Shown here piece by piece: positions 1-9,456 of a stretch of DNA of 64,000 nucleotides. Origin of the DNA: CAVPHV01 sp963821095 (GTDB lineage Bacteria > Actinomycetota > Acidimicrobiia > Spongiisociales > UBA5794). The translations under genes were made by a program, and so were the position numbers. The stretch is taken from NCBI GenBank assembly GCA_963821095.1, contig CAWGCJ010000012.1, positions 43,907-107,906 of the forward strand, read 5' to 3'. The notes beneath the pieces were generated by a model. The model was not told where the DNA came from, searched no databases, and worked only from the letters and a program-made list of their open reading frames with translations. Position 1 is the first letter of the stretch. The number at the start of each line of letters is the position of its first letter.

Positions 1-924
1 GAGTTCGAGAACGAGGCTGGTGCTGTCGGGCCGGACGGCGGCGATGTAGCGGGGGAGGGTGAAGCCGCCCCCTCCGATGAAGAGAGTGTCGATGGGACCC
101 GAGGGCGCCTCCGCCAGGACATCGGCCATGATCTTGGCGTAGCGGAACTCGAGGTAGGTGGGGTCTTCGAGGTCGACGTAGCTGTGGCGCAACGTGTCGA
201 GCATGAGTAGCCGGCCGGTGGGTCGCTGGTCATCGACCACGACCCGAGCGCAGAAGTAGGCGGTTTCGGTCTCGCAGGGCCCGTCGACGGTGAAGAGCAG
301 TAGGCCGCCGATGACCCCGGGGATCACGACGGCTGCCAGCGCACCTCGGGAGAAGGTAGCGGCTCCGAAACCGAGGCCGGCAACGATCAGGGCCGCGCCG
401 AGGGCAAAAACGATGGGGCGGCTCGGCCATGCTGCGAGCAGCACAAACCCGGTGAGGAAGGTACCGACGATGGCGCCGGTGGTGCCGATCGCCGAGAGCG
501 AGCCAACGACCCGGCCGGTTTCGTCAAGCGTGTGGAGTCGGATCTTGACGACGACCGGCGTGACGGCGCTCAGCACGGCGGCGGGCAGGAAGAAGGCGAG
601 CACCGTGAGCGTGACGATGCTGGTGGGGTCGGAGCCTGTCAGGCGCGGGCCGATGGCATTGATGATGGGCGGCGCCACCAGGGTCAGGATTCCTCCGACG
701 ACCAGGAGTGGTGCGAGGAGGCGGCGGGGTTCGATGCGGTCGGCGGCCCGTCCTCCGAGCCAGGCGCCGATCGCAATGCCGGCGAGGACGGTTCCGATGA
801 TCCCGGTGAACGTCTCGAGGGTGACGCCGACATAGGGAGCGAGCAGGCGGCCGGCGAGGATCTCGAGGATCAGCACGGCGGCTGAGGTGCAGAAGACGAG
901 GAGGCGGGCGGTGAGGGCGGACAT
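1..924 (-). CDS. Spermidine-synthase-like fused membrane protein, C-terminus cut by window edge
   Basis: The frame starts at ATG 924 and stays open to base 1, so about 308 residues are visible and the C-terminus lies outside the window. The N-terminal ~210 residues form six or seven hydrophobic helices, as in the membrane part of fused transporter/polyamine-synthase proteins. A soluble part follows, with the glycine motif IGGGGFTLPRYI near residue 290, which matches the SAM-binding loop of the spermidine synthase fold. The role is probably an aminopropyltransferase-like or other SAM-dependent enzyme anchored in the membrane; its true substrate cannot be told from sequence. The catalytic half is largely missing from the window. 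It is separated from the upstream gene by 92 bases that contain a strong hairpin, so it is probably transcribed on its own. Confidence 0.75.
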   Translation of the reverse strand, partial: MSALTARLLVFCTSAAVLILEILAGRLLAPYVGVTLETFTGIIGTVLAGIAIGAWLGGRAADRIEPRRLLAPLLVVGGILTLVAPPIINAIGPRLTGSDPTSIVTLTVLAFFLPAAVLSAVTPVVVKIRLHTLDETGRVVGSLSAIGTTGAIVGTFLTGFVLLAAWPSRPIVFALGAALIVAGLGFGAATFSRGALAAVVIPGVIGGLLLFTVDGPCETETAYFCARVVVDDQRPTGRLLMLDTLRHSYVDLEDPTYLEFRYAKIMADVLAEAPSGPIDTLFIGGGGFTLPRYIAAVRPDSTSLVLEL

Positions 925-974
925 CGCCGCTGGAGTATGCCAGGTGCCCGGGGCCTAGTGGGTGGGGCGCGGAT

Positions 975-1006
975 GAGCGGGTGGACGCTGGTGCGCCCAC
1001 CCGCTC
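975..1006 (-). terminator. Strong inverted repeat after the two-gene PspC operon
   Basis: A perfect 10-bp stem (GAGCGGGTGG/CCACCCGCTC) with a 12-base loop lies just past the stop of the 241-aa membrane protein gene. There is no clear U-tract, so this is a terminator-like hairpin and not a proven intrinsic terminator. Confidence 0.5.
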
Positions 1007-1016
1007 GGTGCGGCGG

Positions 1017-1742
1017 TCAGGAGGCGGTGACCGGCTGCTGGGGATCGAGCGGCGGGGCCGGGGAAGCGGGCCGCTCCGGGACCTGTCGCACGCCGAAGTA
1101 GACGAGGGTGGCGCCGAGAGCGAGTCCGGTGACGCCGAAGATGATCAGTCCAACGCCGATGCCCCGCAGGAAAGGGACCTTGGCGGCGGCAGTGACCGCA
1201 ACGTCAACGCCGGGGCTGCCGTCGGTGTTGAGGACCGCAATGGTCCACTCGCCGTCGGCGACCTCCCAGTCGAGCTCTCCGGTGGTGCTCGAGGCGACCC
1301 AGAAGTCCTGGTCGGTGGGGGCGACCACGTCGCTGGTGCCGACGACCAGTCCATCGCCACCGTGGTCGAGTCCGCGGCCACGGTGGTCGTTGAACAGGTC
1401 AACTCGGTCGATGGTCACTCCGTCGAGGTACTGGTCGACGTCGGCCTCTCGGGCGATTCCGATGAAGACGTCCTTGTCGTTGCGGCTGTCGAACGCGAGA
1501 CGGGCCGGGATGGCCTCCCATGAGACGAACGTGCGGCCGCCGACGAACTTGCGGTCGAGGTCGACATCGATGTCGTCGCCGACCAGGGCGACGGCGTCTG
1601 AGCTGACCAGGAACCGGGGGCTCTCGATCCATCCCTCGTCGTCGGGGAGGGCGACGGCGACGGCGCCGCCGACAGCCATACCGAAGCCGACCAGGATCAT
1701 CATGCCGCCGATGATGGCTGAGATGAGTTTGCCGATACGCAT
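1017..1742 (-). CDS. Two-helix membrane protein, second gene of PspC operon
   Basis: This is a 241-aa protein with an N-terminal membrane helix (about residues 7-30), a ~160-residue extracytoplasmic domain rich in Asp and beta-strand-like segments, and a second helix near residues 193-217, followed by a short Pro-rich tail. I do not recognise the family. Its ATG lies 3 bases after the stop of the PspC-domain gene. The end of that gene supplies a purine-rich ribosome site (GAGCAGGAG), so the two are almost certainly co-transcribed and translationally coupled. The partnership suggests a role in envelope maintenance or stress sensing, but that is inference from context only. Confidence 0.7.
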   Translation of the reverse strand: MRIGKLISAIIGGMMILVGFGMAVGGAVAVALPDDEGWIESPRFLVSSDAVALVGDDIDVDLDRKFVGGRTFVSWEAIPARLAFDSRNDKDVFIGIAREADVDQYLDGVTIDRVDLFNDHRGRGLDHGGDGLVVGTSDVVAPTDQDFWVASSTTGELDWEVADGEWTIAVLNTDGSPGVDVAVTAAAKVPFLRGIGVGLIIFGVTGLALGATLVYFGVRQVPERPASPAPPLDPQQPVTAS

Positions 1743-1745
1743 GGA

Positions 1746-2207
1746 TTACTCCTGCTCTTCGTTGGTGGATTCGGGTGTGTCTTGGACAACCGTCGTGGTG
1801 ACGACGGGGGTGACTTCGGTCGGGCTGAGCAGCACGATGCCGGCGAGCAGCACGATGGCGGCCAAGATGGTCACCGGTGCGGCGGCCGTGATCAGGATCA
1901 GGACGGCGATTCCGATGAGGAAGGCGCCGGTCCGCTTGCCCGGGGTGTTGAGGTCTCGGGTCCAGGTGGAGGCCAGGCTGTCGTCTGTCCCTTGGGACGG
2001 GATGAGCGCCCATCCGGCGAGGTAGAGGAGAACGCCGAGGCCTCCGAAGAGGATCGAGATGAGGAAGAGGAGTCGGACGATGCCGACGGCGATTCCTGTG
2101 TGGTTGGCGATGCCGGCGGCGACACCGGCGAGGACACGGCCCGAGGTAGGCCGTTCGAGGCGAACCGTGGTTGCCTCGGTGACTGGGGTGGTTGTTGATG
2201 TTTCCAT
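1746..2207 (-). CDS. PspC-domain membrane protein
   Basis: This is a 153-aa protein. Residues ~15-75 match the PspC domain: a basic Arg-Pro stretch, then the GRVLAGVAAGIANHTGI segment and a hydrophobic helix with LYLAGWALIP. Two more hydrophobic segments follow (about 95-130), then an acidic Thr-rich tail. PspC-family proteins are inner-membrane proteins linked to the phage-shock envelope stress response; in actinobacteria they often occur without the rest of the psp operon and may have other roles. It is the first gene of a two-gene operon with the 241-aa membrane protein. The ATG at 2207 begins a typical N-terminus and no better upstream start is seen. Confidence 0.85.
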   Translation of the reverse strand: METSTTTPVTEATTVRLERPTSGRVLAGVAAGIANHTGIAVGIVRLLFLISILFGGLGVLLYLAGWALIPSQGTDDSLASTWTRDLNTPGKRTGAFLIGIAVLILITAAAPVTILAAIVLLAGIVLLSPTEVTPVVTTTVVQDTPESTNEEQE

Positions 2208-2327
2208 ACCCCCATCGTGGGGGATGGCCGGTTTCGGCGGTATTGGGTGTTCCCCTGGTCCACCCCCGAGATGGCGACGATTGCTCAGGGTGAACCCTGA
2301 GGGGTGGGCTACTATTGCGGCCGCTTC

Positions 2328-2404
2328 GGGCGTTTAGCTCAGTTGGCTAGAGCGCTGCCCTTACAAGGCAGAGGTCACTGGTTCGAGTCCAGTAACGCCC
2401 ACCA
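2328..2404 (+). tRNA. tRNA-Val (anticodon UAC)
   Basis: A complete cloverleaf can be drawn. The acceptor stem is GGGCGTT/AACGCCC, the anticodon stem is CTGCC/GGCAG with loop CTTACAA (anticodon TAC, valine GUA codons), and the T arm contains GGTTCGAGTCC. An encoded CCA ends at 2404. The 3' half (2363-2404) is repeated at two downstream sites, marking this tRNA as the integration target of the islands that follow. Confidence 0.95.
2363..2404 (+). repeat. Attachment repeat inside tRNA-Val (left att)
   Basis: The 42-base 3' part of the tRNA, from the anticodon loop to CCA, is identical to 28579-28620, and its last 38 bases match 15197-15234. This is the usual pattern left by integrases that use a tRNA 3' end and restore an intact tRNA. 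Confidence 0.88.
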
Positions 2405-3529
2405 CCCGGAATCCCTTACGGGGATTGACGTTTCTCGTTCGCGGCTCTCGTCGAAACGACGTTTGACCCGTCTGGTGTCCGTCCGAGCTTCGAAGCGGAG
2501 CTGGTCGAAACCTTCCATCGCAGCTTGATCGGCCCCTTTGAAGAGCGGGTGCAGTACGCCGAGACGAAGCCGGCGTACGTTTCCTTTGATGTCGTGCACC
2601 GGCTCGGTGCGGCGGCCCCGACCAGCGGTGGCGGGCGTTGGGAGCGACCCCCGTTCTCGGCGGCGCTTCATCGCCATCTAGAAGGCCTGCAACCACCTGC
2701 TGGACCGAAATCGGGAGTGTGCACGGACAATGTCGCTTGTCCGTGCAATGGCCAAAGGACTCGTCCGAGGCTATGCGGGAGAGGTAGCGTCCAACGCCGG
2801 ATCGGCTCGGAACGGACTGCGTGAAGACGCTCCGAGTGGTGAGCAATCTGGGCGGCATGCCGACTGGGAAGCCCCACACCCGGAACCCGCTTCGGGTCGT
2901 AGCCGGCCCTTGCCAGGCGGAATCGGGCGTTAATCCGCCGGAGCAAACCCCTCGACGTCAAGGCCGGTTGACCCGAAGGACTCACCCAGGCGAGTCCGGA
3001 ACGTGACGGGTCCGCCCCTGACGTCCCCGTCCACTTCGGGGTAGAAGGTGAACGTCACGCCGTCTTCGCCTGCGAGATGAGGGCATGGCTCGACCTCGGA
3101 GGCTCTCCAGGCCAGGTGCAGCTAGGCGGTTGCCGTCTTGCCCTTCGTCCGCTTCTCAATCTCCCGCTCGCCCCACACCCCATCGATACTCTTGACTCCA
3201 CGATTCGTCACCCCGGCAGCTGGTGAACCGCAACCAGCGGCAGTGGACATTCGTTGAGCCCGGACCGACACAATCGTGCTCACCCATACAAGCTCTGTCG
3301 GCGCTGCGTCGATGTCGGCGGACCCTGAGCCGAACGGGTATAGGGCCATCAGGGCACGCTTGGCATGACTGTGGGCGGCCGTTGGCTGGCCGGACAGTAG
3401 GCGTGAACCCACTCGTCGTACTGATCGGTGATGATCCACATTCCTGGGTGAATCATCGCGTGGCTGTCAACGTCCTTCGTGCCGTAGGCGGCTCGAGCGC
3501 CGCCAGTCGATGTCCCTTGGGCGCCGATC
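2405..3529. other. Left end of island A, no convincing gene
   Basis: About 1.1 kb directly after the tRNA. All frames are short, no ORF has a recognisable domain together with a ribosome site, and the apparent minus-strand ORF ending in GLEPVTSAL is the antisense of the tRNA. I see no integrase. The stretch is best read as decayed mobile-element DNA. Confidence 0.5.
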
Positions 3530-4178
3530 GGGGACACCCACATCGACGGTCGATGCCGTCCGACGAACCCGGTCGGGAACGACGCTGGCTCTGCACCGAA
3601 ACCGGGCGGGACACAGCGGAAGCCACCCGCGAGGTCATTCCAAGCAACTCCCAGATGAACGAAGCCGTGGCCCGCTCCGCTGCACACCTGATCGGCACCA
3701 ACGACGTTGGCATTTCCCTCGCCCGACGGGGCGCGCCAATATGGCGACGAGGTTACCCGGGAACCCGAAGTCGCCCACCCCTACGGCAAGACCAACGCCT
3801 TGATCGCCGACGCCGTCCTCACCGTGTCCGGCTATGGCGCTTCATCGAATACGACCGCGGTACCGAATCCAGCCACATCCTGGTCGAGAAGCTCCGTGCC
3901 TACGTCGAAGTCGCTGGCCACCGACCCCCCGCCCAGGAAGGCAAAAGCCCACCGTCCACCGCTCGGTTGGCAGCGGCGCTATCCCACCCTGCCCTCACGT
4001 CCTGTTCGTCTTGGGCGACATGACCGAACGAGACGCTCAGGCCCGCATTGACCACCTCATCGGGAACGTAGGCTCGGATCCCTTTCTCACCTCCATCCAT
4101 GCCCTCTGCAATCGCGACTTGGGACCATTCTCGCCCATCGGGCGATGTCACAAAGTGTTACGGTGCCACGCTCCTTAG
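3530..4178 (+). pseudogene. Decayed replication-relaxation family gene
   Basis: Pieces of one protein appear in order in three frames: RERRWLCTETGRD and HLIGTNDVGISLARRG (frame of ~3560-3760), HPYGKTNALIADAVLTV (~3775-3830), LWRFIEYDRGTESS with ILVEKLRAYVE (~3830-3910), and PHVLFVLGDMTERDAQARID with GPFSPI (~3990-4140). This order and these motifs match the actinobacterial replication-relaxation (Replic_Relax) proteins carried by plasmids and integrative conjugative elements. At least three frameshifts interrupt it, so it cannot make a full product. It supports a conjugative/plasmid-like origin for island A. The N-terminal DNA-binding part is not clear upstream of 3530. Confidence 0.65.
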
Positions 4179-4573
4179 GGACCGGTCGCGTCCTGCTCGC
4201 CGATCATGATCCACCGGTCCTCGACCCATTCGACAGGAGGCGGATCAAGAGGGAAACCACCTGGGCGAACCGTGGCGCGAATCGGGAATACGTATCGCGT
4301 GGACGTAGCCTGCGCATCGCTCGGTCGAGCTCGCCGACGTCCCCAACGACGACGTCCAGGCCGAACTCGCCCGTCAGGGCGTCCGGTTCAAATAGCGCTG
4401 CCCCCGGAGTCCGGTTCTTCGAGGGAGATGCCGAGGAGGTCGCCGGGTGCCCGCCTGCTCGCCAGTCGGCGTTGGTCCCGATCGTGACACTTAGCCCTAC
4501 CACGAAGGGTGGTCGTGTGCTGACAATCGGGTCACCGGGGCACATTGGGAGACATCGAGGTCGGGGGGTAGCC

Positions 4574-7500
4574 ATGGCAACCAGCGCGCACGTAGCGATC
4601 AAGCGCAGCACCGAGATTCGGACCGCATGGCCGCCGACGACGGCGGTTTACGACGGCACGTTGTTCCTCAGTTCCGTCGAGCGTCGAACCGGAACGGTTC
4701 GAGTTTCGAGTTCCGACGACTTCGACACCTTCGGGGAAGCGGTCGAGGTCGGTGGCAGGTCTCGGACGGCCTCCGCCATTGCGGCCGGCCCGTCGGGTCT
4801 CGTCGTCGCCTGGGTCGACTGGGACTCCGGCCGAATCCTGCTCAGTCGGTCGGTCGACGGAGCCGAGTGGTCCGAACCGATCGTGAGCGAGGTGCGAGCG
4901 GACGGACCGATCCGCCTGGCGGTTCACGACGAGCGAATCTGGCTGGCGCGTGTCGATCCTCGGGGCGGGGAGTTCGACGTCTTCAGCAGCGCGGACGGCC
5001 GGGAGTGGAGGACCGAGCACACCGGGAGGTCCGACGGTCCGATCCCGCCGACGCTCGTGGTCGTCGACGATCAGATGACCGTCGCGTGGGCCGATCATCG
5101 TCGCGGCGTCGTCCAGCTGACGCCGGTCGGCTCCGCCGAATCGAGGTCGTCGGTGCTCTACGACGACATGATCCCCGAGCCGATCCTGTTCGACCTCGAC
5201 GGGACGCTGCATCTGGCGTGGTCCGACGACGACACCGACGAGATCCGTCTGCTCGCACGAACCGAGCGCGGGTGGCGCGAGCTCGCCTCCCTCCACGAAC
5301 GGACCGAGGGTGCGCCCAGCCTGTTCGCCGCCGAGAGCGGCATGGGTCTCGCATGGATCCGTGCCGACGGCTCGGGAACCGTCCGCCTTCGAACGGCGAC
5401 CGGCGATGCGATCATCGAGCCGAGCCACGTCTTCCACGGCGACGTCCAGGGCCACCCGACCGCAATGTCGAGCAACCACCACACCCCGTATCCGTACCTC
5501 GGCATCGTCGTGCTCCCCAACGACTGGAGCCTTCCGAAGGGGACGACACAAGCCGGCCTGGTGTCGGATCTCGACTCGACGCTCGACGAGGTCGCGGACT
5601 TCTGGGAGGAGGCCTCGTTCGGGGCCGTGGAGATCACCCATGACGTCCACCCCTCCGTCGTCACGTTGCCGAGCCCGATGAGCACGTACTTGGTGCGGGC
5701 CAGGCCGAAACTGATCGATGGATACGGAGCGGCCTACCCGGTCGCCTTCACGGGTGCGAAGACCCTGGACCTCGTCGCGGAAGGGAACTTATCGGTCACC
5801 GTCACGTTCCCGAGCAGCCCGCTCGGCTTGAGCATCGACGCCGCGATCACGGAGATCAACGATACGATCGCCGCCGCGAACTACGCAGGTCCCGAGGCCT
5901 CCAAGCCGGTCGCGACGAAGAACGAGCTAGACCAGATCCGTCTGCAGACCGTCGACAAGGTCGACGCCGGCGACGCACTTGCCATCACCGGGGGGAGCGC
6001 GCTCGCGCTGCTCGGTCTGGACGCTCCGAATCGGACGGTCTACGAAGGCAGCACCACGCAGACCGACCACCTCGAGTCGATGCTGCGCGACGCGCTCGCA
6101 GCCGTTGCCAAGACCAAACCGAACCCGGCCGCGTTCCTGGCGGGGTACTACGGATGTGTCATCTCGATCGCCAGCAACGTCGGCTGGTACGTGCTGCGGG
6201 CGAATGCGACGTTGGGTCCCAAGGACGTCGCGATCCTTCCGGGCGAGAACGACTTCAAGCTCGCGTTCTACTACGTGACCTCGATGACCCGCGACGACAC
6301 CCATGCCCACGAGGTCGGCCACAACCTCGACCTGCCCGACCAGTACGAGGAGGGGACGCGCAACGTGGGGACCGAACCGGGCAACTGGGACTGCATGGAC
6401 AACAACAGCTTCAGCCACCCGTCCGCCTGGGTGAAGTCCTACCGCTCGTCCCGGTTCGTCCCGGCGTCACGATGGGTCGATGCGTCCCGCGTCGCGACCG
6501 TGGACAGCGCCACGCAGAGCGTCGAGGTGCTGCTCGCGCCGCTCGAGTCGAAGTATCCGGCGACGAATCCGTTCGCCCAGACGCATCCCGGAGTACCGCT
6601 CCGCCATGTGGTGCGAGTGGATCTGTCTCCCGGCCACGCGTACTACGTCGAGAATCGGCAACACGGCGACTACGACGACGTCAACTTCGGAAAGGTGAAC
6701 TACAGCCGCCACCTTCCGGGTGATGGAATCATCATCACGGACGCGGTCGACGATCCCTCCTCGTTATCCATCTCGCGAGTGCCGACCGTGATGGTGCATC
6801 CCCGCGGGTTCGATGTCCCCAAGGTGCCCGAGACCGCGATCGACCAGATGATGGCTGCTGCGACGGTGGCGGCCAAGCAGGCGATCATCGACGCGTACGT
6901 GCCGGCGGTCATACCGCAGTCGGTCGCCGACAGGGTGGCCCGGACGACGAAACGACAGGACGTCGAGTGGCTTCTGCGCTCACATCGCGAGGGCGAGATC
7001 CGGGCCTTCTATCCCGTCGACACGCTGGGGGAGGACGTCCTCGTCCACGAGTTCCCCGACGGCAGCCAGATCAGGGTCAAGCTGCTCGAGGTGATCGGGA
7101 CGGCGCGTCCGTTTGTCTACCGCGTGCGCGTGAGTTGGGGGCAACCGGGCTCGTGGTTCGACCTCGAGACGCGACGCTGGCAGAACCCGCCGCCGTACGA
7201 GAGCGAGGACATCTGGATCGACAGCGAGGAGAACGGTTGGGGCGTGTACGAGCACAGCGATGCCGCTGCGAACCCGGGCGTGCCGGGCAACCCGGTCCTC
7301 AATGGCGACCGTCCCTGGGTCGGCCACGACAACCGTGTGATGGCCCGCGTGTGGAACCACGGCGATATCGCCCAGAACAACGTCCGCGTCGACTTCGCGG
7401 AAGTCGTCCCACCGGGGCAGTCCGGCGGCTACACGTTCGACACCGATTACGTGAACATCCCTGCTGGCGGCTCGGCGATCGCGACGGGCATCTGGCGACC

Positions 7501-8254
7501 GAAGAAGGTTCCCGCGAACGAACACGGCTGCGTGGCTGCCCAGGTCGAGTACCGGGACTGGGATCTCAGCGCGCAGGTGATCGGCGAACGGAACCAGAAC
7601 AACAACACCGCTCAGGAGAACATCGGCGACTTCTACGTCAGCGCGTCCAGCCCGTACGAGTCGATCGAGCTCCCGTTCGAATTCGCGTCGCCTCTGCCCG
7701 ACCCGTGCGAGATGAGCTTCCGTGCGCACGGTCTCGAGCCCGGCTGGTCGCTGCGCGTCGAGCCCTACCGTTTCCGTCTGCAACCGGGCGAGAGCATGCA
7801 GGGTCGCGTCCTGCTCGAGGCCGAGGACACCGTCCCGCTGGAGGATCCCGAAGAGGGTTCGCTCGCGCCGACGATCTCACTCGAGGCCATGGTGCGGATC
7901 GGGTGCACCTGGGAGCCGATCGGCGGTTTCTCGATGATCGCCCACACGGTGCGACGGTCGGAGATGGACGTCACGGTCGATCCCGCCGGCGGGGGCACCC
8001 ACGTCGGTGTCGAGGCCCGCGACACGGTCGGCCCGATCGCCCGGGCCAACGTCGCGGTCGCGCTGTTACTCGGCGACGAGCGCGTCGTGTCGGTCACTCG
8101 ATTCGAGACCGACGCCGACGGTCGGGCCCACGGCTTCGTCCCGATCGACTGGGGTCAGTTCGCCCAGGGCGCGCCGCTCTCGCTCGACGTGCGGCTGTCA
8201 CCGAAGGGACAGTCCGGCCCGAGCGCCGTGGCCGTGCCGGTGGCGCATCCCTGA
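4574..8254 (+). CDS. Large M6-like (immune inhibitor A type) zinc metallopeptidase with N-terminal propeller-like region
   Basis: The open frame extends upstream to 4145, but ATG 4574 has a purine-rich site just before it (GAGGTCGGGGGG) and gives a 1,226-aa product. The first ~290 residues are repeats with the look of sialidase/BNR-type beta-propeller blades (short W-x-D and S-x-D-G-x-x-W patterns). A peptidase domain follows, starting with IVVLPNDWSLP. The zinc motif HEVGHNLDLPD lies at residues 579-589, an HExxH-type zincin signature close to M6 peptidases, followed by an N-W-D-C-M-D segment. The C-terminal half contains SWFDLETRRW, a CARDB-like domain (AQNNVRVDFAEV) and other beta-rich segments. 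No signal peptide is visible, which is odd for this family. It stands alone in island A. Substrate unknown. Confidence 0.75.
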   Translation: MATSAHVAIKRSTEIRTAWPPTTAVYDGTLFLSSVERRTGTVRVSSSDDFDTFGEAVEVGGRSRTASAIAAGPSGLVVAWVDWDSGRILLSRSVDGAEWSEPIVSEVRADGPIRLAVHDERIWLARVDPRGGEFDVFSSADGREWRTEHTGRSDGPIPPTLVVVDDQMTVAWADHRRGVVQLTPVGSAESRSSVLYDDMIPEPILFDLDGTLHLAWSDDDTDEIRLLARTERGWRELASLHERTEGAPSLFAAESGMGLAWIRADGSGTVRLRTATGDAIIEPSHVFHGDVQGHPTAMSSNHHTPYPYLGIVVLPNDWSLPKGTTQAGLVSDLDSTLDEVADFWEEASFGAVEITHDVHPSVVTLPSPMSTYLVRARPKLIDGYGAAYPVAFTGAKTLDLVAEGNLSVTVTFPSSPLGLSIDAAITEINDTIAAANYAGPEASKPVATKNELDQIRLQTVDKVDAGDALAITGGSALALLGLDAPNRTVYEGSTTQTDHLESMLRDALAAVAKTKPNPAAFLAGYYGCVISIASNVGWYVLRANATLGPKDVAILPGENDFKLAFYYVTSMTRDDTHAHEVGHNLDLPDQYEEGTRNVGTEPGNWDCMDNNSFSHPSAWVKSYRSSRFVPASRWVDASRVATVDSATQSVEVLLAPLESKYPATNPFAQTHPGVPLRHVVRVDLSPGHAYYVENRQHGDYDDVNFGKVNYSRHLPGDGIIITDAVDDPSSLSISRVPTVMVHPRGFDVPKVPETAIDQMMAAATVAAKQAIIDAYVPAVIPQSVADRVARTTKRQDVEWLLRSHREGEIRAFYPVDTLGEDVLVHEFPDGSQIRVKLLEVIGTARPFVYRVRVSWGQPGSWFDLETRRWQNPPPYESEDIWIDSEENGWGVYEHSDAAANPGVPGNPVLNGDRPWVGHDNRVMARVWNHGDIAQNNVRVDFAEVVPPGQSGGYTFDTDYVNIPAGGSAIATGIWRPKKVPANEHGCVAAQVEYRDWDLSAQVIGERNQNNNTAQENIGDFYVSASSPYESIELPFEFASPLPDPCEMSFRAHGLEPGWSLRVEPYRFRLQPGESMQGRVLLEAEDTVPLEDPEEGSLAPTISLEAMVRIGCTWEPIGGFSMIAHTVRRSEMDVTVDPAGGGTHVGVEARDTVGPIARANVAVALLLGDERVVSVTRFETDADGRAHGFVPIDWGQFAQGAPLSLDVRLSPKGQSGPSAVAVPVAHP

Positions 8255-8508
8255 GCCGGGTCGGCACCAGAGGAGGGCGCCGAAGTGAGCTGGTGTCGTT
8301 CACACGCGCCCGTTCTGTGCCGCCATACGCCAAAAGTGGAGCTCCCTGCGACGAGGAGGCCGTGATCAGGTCGCCGCGTCGAGTGCGACGGCGGGACCGC
8401 GCTCGAGGTCGCGGTCTGCTTCTGGGCCTTCTTCGCCTACGCGGCGGCGGTCTGCTCGCGGACGGCGCCGGTAATGCGACTCGGAGGCTGAGCGAAGGAG
8501 ACAGCAGC

Positions 8509-8884
8509 ATGTTGGAGAGATTCAAGAATTCACCGATGCCAATCTGGGTGAATGGATTCCTAGCAGTCATCGTGCTGCTCATGGCTGTGCATGTGGGTTG
8601 AAATTACTTCAACCACCAATACCTCTTGGATGCAGGCATAACGATCGAGGGTGACCCTGACAAGAATGTGCTGTACACAACGGCAGGAAGACTGGTGGCA
8701 ATGATCGGTGCGTCCGTCTCTGTCCTGATTACTCAGAATCCAGCCCAACATGGCGTTGTGTGGTTCATGAGCATCCTTCGTGAAGGCCAGGAGATGTTCA
8801 TTGACCCGCTATTCCCATATGCGAATAGCCCAGCCGCGCCGATAGTCTGGATGGGGCGCATGCCTTGGGCGCGGATTCGTTGTC
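8509..8884 (+). pseudogene. Small multi-helix membrane protein interrupted by in-frame TGA
   Basis: An ATG at 8509 with a perfect ribosome site (GAAGGAG, 9 bases upstream) starts a 30-residue peptide ending VLLMAVHVG, then TGA at 8599-8601. The same frame then continues without interruption for ~90 residues as NYFNHQYLLDAGITIEG and so on, with two more hydrophobic stretches including RLVAMIGASVSVLI. The TGA sits where a TGG (Trp) would fit, so this looks like a single nonsense mutation in a ~140-aa three- or four-helix membrane protein. The last residues (after PAAPIV) look frame-damaged. The base composition is visibly less GC-rich than neighbouring genes, hinting at a different origin. Family not recognised. 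Confidence 0.6.
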
Positions 8885-9242
8885 GGTAGCTGCGGACGCG
8901 TCGGGTGACGGAGGGATCTTCGTGTGGTGTAGCCATCCGGCACATCGAGGAGCGGCTCGGACAACGCGAGAGCCGACGCCACTGCCGAGATATAGCCAGC
9001 GCCACCGTGGTCCGGCGACGTTGGGTGGGCGACCGGGCCGGAAGATTCGAAGATCCTCCGAGCGTTCGGTCACAAAGTGGCTGGATCCGGCGCGCGGTCA
9101 GGGCGCGATAGGGCGCGCAACGACCCAATCGATCGCAAGACGATGAAAGACGCTGAAAGGTGCAAAACCCCTGCGCATCAGAGGATTCTTCGCCCCCAGC
9201 GGTGCAATCCCTGGCGACGCCGAAAAGCCCTGGAACGGACTT
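8885..9242. other. Intergenic, nothing recognised
   Basis: No frame shows a recognisable domain or start signal. The stretch lies between the broken membrane protein and an IS256-family relic. Confidence 0.4.
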
Positions 9243-9419
9243 CAAAAGTTACGTCCACGTTCGTGGTGTATGACGGGGGAAATGCTCGTGAATAGGTGAT
9301 CACCGCGTCAGCCTCATGGCAGCTGACAGGCGACCGTGAGGAGGAACGCGGTGATCGATACGAGGATGGACGCGTTGGAGTGGCTGCGCAAGCAGCTTGA
9401 GACCGGCGAGCACTATTGA
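9243..9419 (+). mobile_element. IS256-family relic (left end and first codons)
   Basis: The stretch AGTTACGTCCACGTTCGTGG at 9246-9265 recurs with one change at 29705-29724, before another IS256-type transposase relic, and is probably the terminal repeat. A short frame follows from 9352 (TRMDALEWLRKQLETGEHY) and ends in TGA at 9418. It matches the start of the transposase, whose later part survives at 29745-30060. Only the left end remains here. Confidence 0.55.
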
Positions 9420-9456
9420 GCAACAGCGAGAACTAGCCAGAAGGCCCCGGAAGGAA

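Noticed and set aside
2361..2879. Minus-strand ORF ending in GVTGLEPVTSAL
   Set aside because: The C-terminus is the antisense translation of the tRNA-Val 3' half, a well-known false protein. The same happens at 28454-28852.
2405..3529. Search for an integrase beside the tRNA
   Set aside because: No frame shows the R-H-R-Y pattern of tyrosine recombinases or a serine recombinase catalytic domain. The left ends of both islands appear to have lost it.
4145..4573. N-terminal extension of the metallopeptidase frame
   Set aside because: No ribosome site, odd composition, overlap with the end of the decayed replication-relaxation gene, and a well-placed ATG at 4574.
6967..8601. 544-aa plus-strand ORF overlapping the metallopeptidase
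   Set aside because: It is an Arg/Gly-rich shadow frame of the real gene. Only its last 30 codons (from 8509) are meaningful.
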